A stretch of DNA of 9,281 nt from JABABD01 sp965530995 (GTDB lineage: Bacteria > Bacteroidota > Bacteroidia > Flavobacteriales > Flavobacteriaceae): assembly GCA_965530995.1 (NCBI GenBank), contig CBESOB010000116.1:1-9281 (forward strand), given 5' to 3'. The notes beneath the pieces were generated by a model. The model made no database searches. It worked only from the letters and a program-made list of their open reading frames with translations, and had not been told where the DNA came from. Positions 1 through 6,026 of this stretch are shown one piece after another. Positions within the stretch are counted from its first letter, which is position 1; each line of letters begins with the position of its first letter. The translations under genes were made by a program, and so were the position numbers.

Positions 1-53
1 AATAAATATCTATCAAATCATCGATAGTTTTTATCTTGTATCAAAAATCCTAA

Positions 54-3000
54 GTGTCAAAAACGGCGTCTTTCCAAGTCTATAATGCCTCCGCTGGTAG
101 CGGTAAGACTTTTACCATTGTTAAATCTTATTTAAAATTACTGCTTCAAGCCAATCGCCCTGATCATTTCAGGAATATTTTGGCACTGACATTTACTAAC
201 AAGGCTGTTAGCGAAATGAAAACGCGTATAATTGACACCCTTAAACAGTTTTCAGATAAGACCATCTTGAATGAACCTAATAGCATGTTCATGGCTCTTA
301 TTGATGAATTGGATGTGGAGCCATTAAGTGTTCATGAAAATTCCAAAAAAATTCTTGATACGATCCTGCATAATTACGCCTCCTTCGATATCTCCACTAT
401 TGATAGGTTTACTCATAAAGTCATACGTACTTTCGCCTTCGATCTAAAGATCCCTGTGAATTTCGAGGTTGAACTAGATACGGATAGTTTATTATCTGAA
501 GCTGTGGATAGCCTTATAGCCAAGGCAGGTACAGACAAAGAACTTACCAAGGTCCTTGTTGACTTTGCTATTGAAAAGACTGATGATGACAAAAGCTGGG
601 ACATTTCATTTGACTTTAATAAAATAGCCAAGCATTTGGTCAATGAAAATGATATCCCCAATTTAGGATTGCTTAAAGATAAAACACTTCAAGATTTTAA
701 AGAACTGAAGCTTATTTTAGTATCTAAAATAGCTGAATGTGAAAAATCCATAGTTACCAAAGCAATTGACACACTCGATTTCATTGAAGAGTGTGGGTTG
801 CAATTTGATGACTTTACCCGAAGTTCTTTACCTAAGCATTTTGAGAACTTATCAAGATCAAGATTCGATATTAAATTCGAGAATAATTGGCAGGTGGATA
901 TTGAAAACACATCATTATATCCTTCGCGGGTTTCACCTGAATTAGCGTCAACCATAGATGCCATTAAACCTCAACTTGTCAATTCTTTCAATGAAACTAA
1001 ACATTTGGTGTTTCAGTATAAATTCTATAAGAATTTCTACAAAAACCTAACCCCATTGTCCGTTTTGAACTCAATCAATGGTGCATTAGAATCTATTAAA
1101 GAAGAAAAGAATCTAATTCTTATTTCAGAATTCAATAAGATCATTCATAAAGAGATAAAGAACCAACCTACACCATTCATCTATGAGCGCTTGGGCGAAA
1201 AGTTTCGGCATTATTTCATCGATGAATTTCAAGACACTTCAGAGTTGCAATGGGAAAACCTGATTCCTTTGATTGATAATCGCATATCAAGTGAATTAGG
1301 AAGCGCCATGATCGTAGGTGATGCTAAGCAATCCATTTATCGTTGGCGAGGTGGCAAACCTGAATTGTTCATGGGTTTGTATACTAAGACATTGAAGCCC
1401 TTTATGATTGAGCAGGAAGTCAAATCTCTAGACTTTAATTATAGGAGTTGTACACGTGTTGTAGAATTCAACAATTCATTTTTTAAACATATTTCTTCCT
1501 TTGTTTTTGAAGATGACACCCATAAAGCGTTGTATTCATCAGCCAACCAAGAAACGTATTTAAAAGAAGAGGGATATGTAAATATAGAATTCCTTGAATT
1601 TGACGAAGGAGATGAAAGAGATCTTCTTTATCCTGAATCGGTCTTGCGCACAATACATGGTACTCTTTCCAATGGCTTTGAGCTTAGGGATATATGTGTA
1701 TTGGTTAGAAAGAAAAAAGAAGGGGTTGCCATAGCTGATTTTCTCACTGAACAGGGCATTGACATCATCTCATCTGAAACTCTTTTGATCGACCGATCCC
1801 CGCTGGTTCAATTTGCAAACAATGTCCTGAAGCTTTCAACACAACCTGAAAACAAGGAGATAAAGGTTGATGTACTTCTCTTTATAACAGAATTTTTGGA
1901 AATTAAAGATAAGCATGCGTTTATTAGAATTGGTCTTGACCAATCGCTAAATGAATTATCCAAGACACTTAATACCTATACTATTACTTTCGATTTTAAC
2001 CGTATCCCGCAATTATCGAATTATGATGCTGCAGAATATATTATCAGATCCTTTAATTTAATCGAAACTTCTGACGCCAATATTCAGTACTATTTAGATA
2101 CCATATTAGATCATTCATTGAAGCAATCATCTAGCATATCCGATTTCCTGGCCTATTGGGATTCAAAAAAAGATACATTAAGTATTTCAAGTCCTCAAGG
2201 AGCCAATGCCGTGCAAATAATGACAATTCATAAATCAAAAGGATTGGAATTTCCGGTTGTTATTTTTCCTTATGCCGACCTGAACATTTATCGAGAAAAA
2301 GAACCGAAGATCTGGTACCCTTTGGAAAAGGAAGCGTTTAATGGGTTTTCGCACACCCTACTGAATTACAACAAAGATATTGCGCAGTTGGGTGCTATTG
2401 GAGAACACCTATATAGCAGTAAGCAATCTGAATTAGAGCTAGACAATATCAATTTATTGTATGTCACTCTCACAAGAGCTGTTGAACAATTACATATCAT
2501 CACTAAAAAAAATGAAGATTCAAAAGGAAATGAAAATTTGAAGGACTATTCGGGACTATTCATAAATTTCTTAAAATCCATGGATAGTTGGCCCTTACAG
2601 AACAATTCTATGTCATTTGGTAACCCAAAGAAACAGCTAAGCCGTTCAATTCCCCAAACCAAGACTGTAGCTTCTAAAACTTTCATTTCAGATAATACCA
2701 AAGTCAATATTGTCACTAATTCGGCTTACCTATGGGATACTGAACAAGAACTTGCCATTGAGAAAGGAAATCTCATACATGATATTATATCAAAAATAAA
2801 AACGGAAGCCGATATCAATTTTGTTTTGAACGACGCTTATAACGACGGGTTGATCCATCAAGAGCAAAAAAATGCCTTGACCACTGCTATTAGTGCTATA
2901 GTTAATCATCCAAAATTAAGAGAGCACTATACCAATGATGTCCTTATATATAATGAGCGTGATATCATTTCATCTACAGGCACTATTATAAGGCCGGATA

Positions 3001-3179
3001 GATTGGTTATTGACAAAAACAACATTGCGACAATTATCGATTACAAAACAGGCGCTTTCGACAAAAAACATGAGCAACAACTAATTACATATGCCGATAT
3101 TATAGAAACAATGTCGTTGAAAGTAGATAATAAAATATTGGTATATATAAACGATGAGATAACAGTAAAAGAAATATAA
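54..3179 (+). CDS. addA: AddA-type ATP-dependent helicase/nuclease subunit (UvrD/RecB-like)
   Basis: Predicted motor and nuclease subunit of an AddAB-type break-resection enzyme, acting on DNA ends in the cytoplasm. The 1041 residues show a full superfamily 1A helicase: Walker A ASAGSGKT at 12-19, motif Ia TFTNKAVSEM at 46-55, DEFQD box at 390-394, motif III with VGDAKQSIYRWRGG at 421-434, LDFNYRS at 459-465, TIHKSKGLEF at 724-733 and LYVTLTRA at 802-809. A PD-(D/E)XK nuclease closes the protein: G905/H909, P981-D982 and D996-Y-K998, so both activities look intact. The start is GTG: an in-frame TAA lies directly before it, and no other start precedes Walker A. The length is somewhat short for AddA of Firmicutes (about 1200) but reasonable for Bacteroidota. 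kbl follows after 18 nt; the presumed partner addB begins about 2.8 kb further on. The family assignment is firm; the name AddA rather than a generic RecB-like helicase rests on the AddB-like gene nearby. Confidence 0.9.
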   Translation: MSKTASFQVYNASAGSGKTFTIVKSYLKLLLQANRPDHFRNILALTFTNKAVSEMKTRIIDTLKQFSDKTILNEPNSMFMALIDELDVEPLSVHENSKKILDTILHNYASFDISTIDRFTHKVIRTFAFDLKIPVNFEVELDTDSLLSEAVDSLIAKAGTDKELTKVLVDFAIEKTDDDKSWDISFDFNKIAKHLVNENDIPNLGLLKDKTLQDFKELKLILVSKIAECEKSIVTKAIDTLDFIEECGLQFDDFTRSSLPKHFENLSRSRFDIKFENNWQVDIENTSLYPSRVSPELASTIDAIKPQLVNSFNETKHLVFQYKFYKNFYKNLTPLSVLNSINGALESIKEEKNLILISEFNKIIHKEIKNQPTPFIYERLGEKFRHYFIDEFQDTSELQWENLIPLIDNRISSELGSAMIVGDAKQSIYRWRGGKPELFMGLYTKTLKPFMIEQEVKSLDFNYRSCTRVVEFNNSFFKHISSFVFEDDTHKALYSSANQETYLKEEGYVNIEFLEFDEGDERDLLYPESVLRTIHGTLSNGFELRDICVLVRKKKEGVAIADFLTEQGIDIISSETLLIDRSPLVQFANNVLKLSTQPENKEIKVDVLLFITEFLEIKDKHAFIRIGLDQSLNELSKTLNTYTITFDFNRIPQLSNYDAAEYIIRSFNLIETSDANIQYYLDTILDHSLKQSSSISDFLAYWDSKKDTLSISSPQGANAVQIMTIHKSKGLEFPVVIFPYADLNIYREKEPKIWYPLEKEAFNGFSHTLLNYNKDIAQLGAIGEHLYSSKQSELELDNINLLYVTLTRAVEQLHIITKKNEDSKGNENLKDYSGLFINFLKSMDSWPLQNNSMSFGNPKKQLSRSIPQTKTVASKTFISDNTKVNIVTNSAYLWDTEQELAIEKGNLIHDIISKIKTEADINFVLNDAYNDGLIHQEQKNALTTAISAIVNHPKLREHYTNDVLIYNERDIISSTGTIIRPDRLVIDKNNIATIIDYKTGAFDKKHEQQLITYADIIETMSLKVDNKILVYINDEITVKEI

Positions 3180-3197
3180 ATTTGTAAAAAAAATAGT

Positions 3198-4391
3198 ATG
3201 TACGGAGATATCAAGCAATATTTAAAAGAAGAATTACAACAAATAAAGGAAGATGGTCTCTATAAAGAAGAGCGAATCATAACAACACCTCAAAACGCTG
3301 CCATAAATACTACCGAGGGAAAAGAAGTCATTAACTTCTGCTCTAATAATTATCTCGGTTTATCATCTCATCCCGATGTTATACAAGCTGCTAAGGATAC
3401 TATGGACACTCATGGATTTGGTATGTCTTCTGTGAGGTTTATTTGCGGGACCCAGGATATTCACAAAGAACTGGAGAAAAGCATTGCTGAATTCTATGGC
3501 ACAGAAGACACCATATTATATGCAGCCGCATTTGATGCAAATGGCGGGGTTTTCGAACCATTGCTTAGCAAGGAAGACGCTATAATTTCCGATTCTTTGA
3601 ATCATGCCAGCATTATAGATGGTGTAAGGCTATGCAAAGCAGCACGATACCGTTATGCGAATAATGATATGGCTGACTTAGAAAAACAATTAATCGATGC
3701 TAATACTAATGGTGCGAGATTCAAGATAATAGTAACGGATGGTGTGTTTTCAATGGATGGCGTTGTTGCCTCTTTGGATGAGATATGTAATTTGGCAGAT
3801 ACATATGATGCTCTGGTCATGATCGATGAATGTCATGCAACTGGTTTCATAGGTAAAACTGGAAGGGGAACCTTGGAAGAAAAGAACGTAATGGGCAGAG
3901 TGGATATCATAACAGGGACTTTGGGCAAGGCTCTTGGTGGTGCCATGGGTGGCTACACAACGGGTAAAAAGGAAATTATAGATATGCTTCGCCAAAGATC
4001 TAGACCTTACCTTTTCTCCAATTCGTTAGCGCCTTCTATAGTTGGAGCCAGTATTAAGGTTTTTGAAATGATTTCCAATGATACGAGTTTAAGGGATAAA
4101 TTGGAATGGAATACTGAATATTTTAAAAAAGGAATGATCGAGGCCGGATTTGATATTGTCAAGGGACAAAGTGCTATTGTTCCAGTCATGCTCTATGATG
4201 ACAAGTTATCTCAAAAAATGGCGAATTTACTATTAAAAGAAGGTATTTATGTGGTTGGATTTTTCTTCCCTGTAGTGCCTAAGGGAAAAGCTAGGATAAG
4301 AGTACAGCTCTCCGCAGCCCACGAAAAGCAGCATTTAGATCAAGCTATACAAGCTTTTACAAAGGTTGGAAAACAGTTGGATATTATTTAA
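3198..4391 (+). CDS. kbl: Glycine C-acetyltransferase (2-amino-3-ketobutyrate CoA ligase)
   Basis: PLP enzyme of the alpha-oxoamine synthase family. It interconverts 2-amino-3-ketobutyrate plus CoA with glycine plus acetyl-CoA, the second step of threonine breakdown after threonine dehydrogenase. At 397 residues it aligns without noticeable gaps to my memory of E. coli Kbl (398), including the N-terminal region, NFCSNNYLGL at 46-55, HGFGMSSVRFICGTQD, and LNHASIIDG with the PLP-stacking His136. It also has Asp210-Glu-Cys-His213, where Asp is expected to contact the PLP ring nitrogen, and TGTLGKALGG with the Schiff-base Lys244, the same number as in E. coli. The conserved SRPYLFSNSLAP and FFFPVVPKGKARIR stretches separate it from the related BioF and HemA. 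The ATG matches the E. coli N-terminus. It lies 18 nt after addA, so the two are probably co-transcribed. No threonine dehydrogenase gene (tdh) is adjacent, unlike E. coli. No clear terminator follows it. Confidence 0.96.
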   Translation: MYGDIKQYLKEELQQIKEDGLYKEERIITTPQNAAINTTEGKEVINFCSNNYLGLSSHPDVIQAAKDTMDTHGFGMSSVRFICGTQDIHKELEKSIAEFYGTEDTILYAAAFDANGGVFEPLLSKEDAIISDSLNHASIIDGVRLCKAARYRYANNDMADLEKQLIDANTNGARFKIIVTDGVFSMDGVVASLDEICNLADTYDALVMIDECHATGFIGKTGRGTLEEKNVMGRVDIITGTLGKALGGAMGGYTTGKKEIIDMLRQRSRPYLFSNSLAPSIVGASIKVFEMISNDTSLRDKLEWNTEYFKKGMIEAGFDIVKGQSAIVPVMLYDDKLSQKMANLLLKEGIYVVGFFFPVVPKGKARIRVQLSAAHEKQHLDQAIQAFTKVGKQLDII

Positions 4392-4515
4392 AATAGCTCC
4401 AAACACCGCATTTATAAAGTAAATATCCAATATTTTTATATATTTGTCTTTGTTAATAAAATTTAACAACTTACTTTTGCCGTAATTAACACTTAAAATT
4501 TAAATTATTTTGAAT
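4392..4515 (+). promoter_or_regulatory. Intergenic region with Bacteroidota-type promoter for the OmpA-family gene
   Basis: The 124-bp gap is very AT-rich. It contains TTTG at 4449-4452, a 19-nt spacer, and TACTTTTG at 4472-4479. This matches the published Bacteroidota primary-sigma consensus TTTG, 19-21 nt, TAnnTTTG. Transcription would begin near 4485-4488, giving a leader of about 30 nt of A/T-rich sequence without a Shine-Dalgarno motif, as is usual for this phylum. A second -7-like octamer, TATATTTG at 4439-4446, has no TTG box at the right distance and is a weaker candidate. Confidence 0.68.
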
Positions 4516-5955
4516 ATGAAAAATCTTAGCAGATTATTATTAGCTATGTTGCTTCTAATCGGTTTTAGCAACGCTAATGCGCAAGACGAAAACAATCCTT
4601 GGGCTATTACTTTTGGAGTCAATGCAATCGATATATATCCTGTTGGCGAAGACGCACCACAAGGAGACTATTTTGATGAATATTTTAACGTTTCGGATCA
4701 TTGGAACATTGTACCTTCATTATCATATGTTTCAGTTGGTAAGTATTTAGGTGATAACTTTTCATTTACTGCTCAAGGTTCTTTAAACCAAATCAAGAGA
4801 ATTGGTGAAGTTGAAGGAAACCCAAGTGTAAGATTAGAAAATGCAGTAACATATATTGCAGTTGATGGTCTTATTAGTTATAGTCTTGGTAAACTAATTA
4901 AATCTAAAAAATTCGAGCCATATCTAGGAATAGGTGGTGGTTACACATGGATTGAAGAGTCAGTTCAATTGGGTAATGATAATGATGCCGGTATAAAAGG
5001 CAAAAATGGTTTTGGTACTTTAAACGGAGCCTTCGGTATTAATTATTGGTTCTCTGAAAATGTTGGTTTAAACCTTCATTCAAAATACAAGCATGCTTTC
5101 GATGAGCAGTCTGGAGTTAAGGCTTTCCAACATCATGCAGGTATCACAATTAAATTTGGTGGAAAAGACACAGATGGCGATGGCATATATGATAAAGATG
5201 ATGCTTGTCCAGAAGTTGCTGGTCTTGAAGCTTTCAACGGATGTCCTGATACTGATGGTGATGGAATCGAAGATAGCAAAGATGACTGTCCTAATGAAGC
5301 TGGTTTAGCTGAATTCAACGGATGTCCAGATTCTGACGGTGACGGTGTTGCTGATAAAAACGATGACTGTCCTACAGTTGCTGGTCTTAAGGCATTAAAT
5401 GGTTGCCCAGATAAAGATGGCGACGGTGTTCCTGATGGAAAAGATAACTGTCCTGATGTAGCAGGTCCTGTAGCCAATAGTGGTTGCCCATGGCCAGATA
5501 GAGATGGAGATAGTGTTCTTGATAAAGATGATCAATGTCCAGATGTAGTTGGTACTGTAGCAAATAATGGTTGCCCAGAGGTTCCTGTATTACCAGAAGC
5601 CGTGAGAAAAACGTTAAGAGACTATGCTAAAACAATCTTGTTTGATACTGGTAAATCTACATTCAAAAAACAGACTTTAAACGTAATGAACAATATTACA
5701 GCTATCCTTAAAGAATATCCAAAAGCGAACTTCACAATTGAAGGACATACGGATAGTGTAGGAAGCGAATCTCTTAATCAAAAACTATCTGAAAGTAGAG
5801 CTAATGCAGTTATGACTTTCTTAGTAGAAAATGGAATCGCTGATAATAGATTAAGCGCATCTGGTTTCGGTGAGGGTTACCCTATCGATACTAACGCTAC
5901 AAGAGCTGGTAGAGAAAATAACAGACGTGTAGAAGTTAAACTTAAGGAACAATAG
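4516..5955 (+). CDS. OmpA-family outer-membrane protein with thrombospondin type-3 repeats
   Basis: Likely an abundant outer-membrane protein tying the membrane to peptidoglycan. Using the ATG at 4516 the product has 479 residues; an in-frame TTG at 4510 exists, but ATG gives a standard signal peptide. Residues 1-22 are a Sec signal (KNLSR, a leucine-rich core, then ANA before Gln23, a good signal peptidase I site). Residues 24-215 resemble an OmpA-like beta-barrel with alternating aromatic/glycine strands. Residues 218-354 are five acidic Cys-containing TSP type-3 repeats (DxDGDGxxDxxDxCP...GCP), which in this family bind calcium. Residues about 360-479 form the OmpA C-terminal domain. Asp413 in GHTDSVG and Arg428 in LSESRA stand 15 apart, the spacing of the diaminopimelate-binding pair in known OmpA proteins. 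It has its own promoter upstream and a strong terminator downstream, so it is probably monocistronic and well expressed. Functions such as adhesion cannot be read from the sequence. Confidence 0.93.
   Translation: MKNLSRLLLAMLLLIGFSNANAQDENNPWAITFGVNAIDIYPVGEDAPQGDYFDEYFNVSDHWNIVPSLSYVSVGKYLGDNFSFTAQGSLNQIKRIGEVEGNPSVRLENAVTYIAVDGLISYSLGKLIKSKKFEPYLGIGGGYTWIEESVQLGNDNDAGIKGKNGFGTLNGAFGINYWFSENVGLNLHSKYKHAFDEQSGVKAFQHHAGITIKFGGKDTDGDGIYDKDDACPEVAGLEAFNGCPDTDGDGIEDSKDDCPNEAGLAEFNGCPDSDGDGVADKNDDCPTVAGLKALNGCPDKDGDGVPDGKDNCPDVAGPVANSGCPWPDRDGDSVLDKDDQCPDVVGTVANNGCPEVPVLPEAVRKTLRDYAKTILFDTGKSTFKKQTLNVMNNITAILKEYPKANFTIEGHTDSVGSESLNQKLSESRANAVMTFLVENGIADNRLSASGFGEGYPIDTNATRAGRENNRRVEVKLKEQ
5167..5577 (+). 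repeat. Five in-frame thrombospondin type-3 repeats (81-bp period)
   Basis: Units begin at 5167, 5248, 5329, 5410 and 5497. The period is 81 bp (27 residues) except for the fourth, which is 87 bp because Trp-Pro is inserted before the fifth unit. Each unit encodes DxDGD(G/S) followed by DxCP and GCP, giving ten cysteines and clustered aspartates. The DNA copies have diverged at synonymous and non-synonymous positions, so this is an old protein repeat and not a recently expanded tandem array. The fifth unit has DGDS where the others have DGDG. Confidence 0.93.
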
Positions 5956-5984
5956 TCCTTAGAAATACTTTTAAAAAATAGTTT

Positions 5985-6020
5985 AAAAAACGCTCCGTTA
6001 ATCGGAGCGTTTTTTATTTT
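5985..6020 (+). terminator. Intrinsic terminator of the OmpA-family gene
   Basis: A 13-bp perfect stem (5985-5997 with 6003-6015) has the GC-rich core CGCTCCG/CGGAGCG and the loop TTAAT, and is followed by a T-rich run to 6020. The arms include an A-run and a T-run, so the element could also stop transcription on the minus strand. It begins 29 nt after the OmpA-gene stop codon and ends 6 nt before the addB start codon. Confidence 0.93.
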
Positions 6021-6026
6021 TATACT

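Noticed and set aside
1..53. A promoter for addA in the leading 53 bases.
   Set aside because: TATCTTG at 32-38 resembles a -7 box but lacks one T, and no TTG box stands upstream within the window. The real promoter may lie before the window start.
3177..3184. TAAATTTG, matching the TAnnTTTG -7 box, between addA and kbl.
   Set aside because: No TTG lies at the required 17-23 nt upstream (the nearest ends at 3140, 36 nt away). The leader would be only a few nucleotides long. An AT-rich chance match is more likely.
5133..5477. A 114-codon open frame on the minus strand, rich in Ser/Pro, opposite the TSP type-3 repeats.
   Set aside because: Its repetitive product is the antisense reading of the 81-bp coding repeats, whose codon pattern keeps stops out of that frame. 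It has no start context or family resemblance, and the plus-strand gene is unambiguous.
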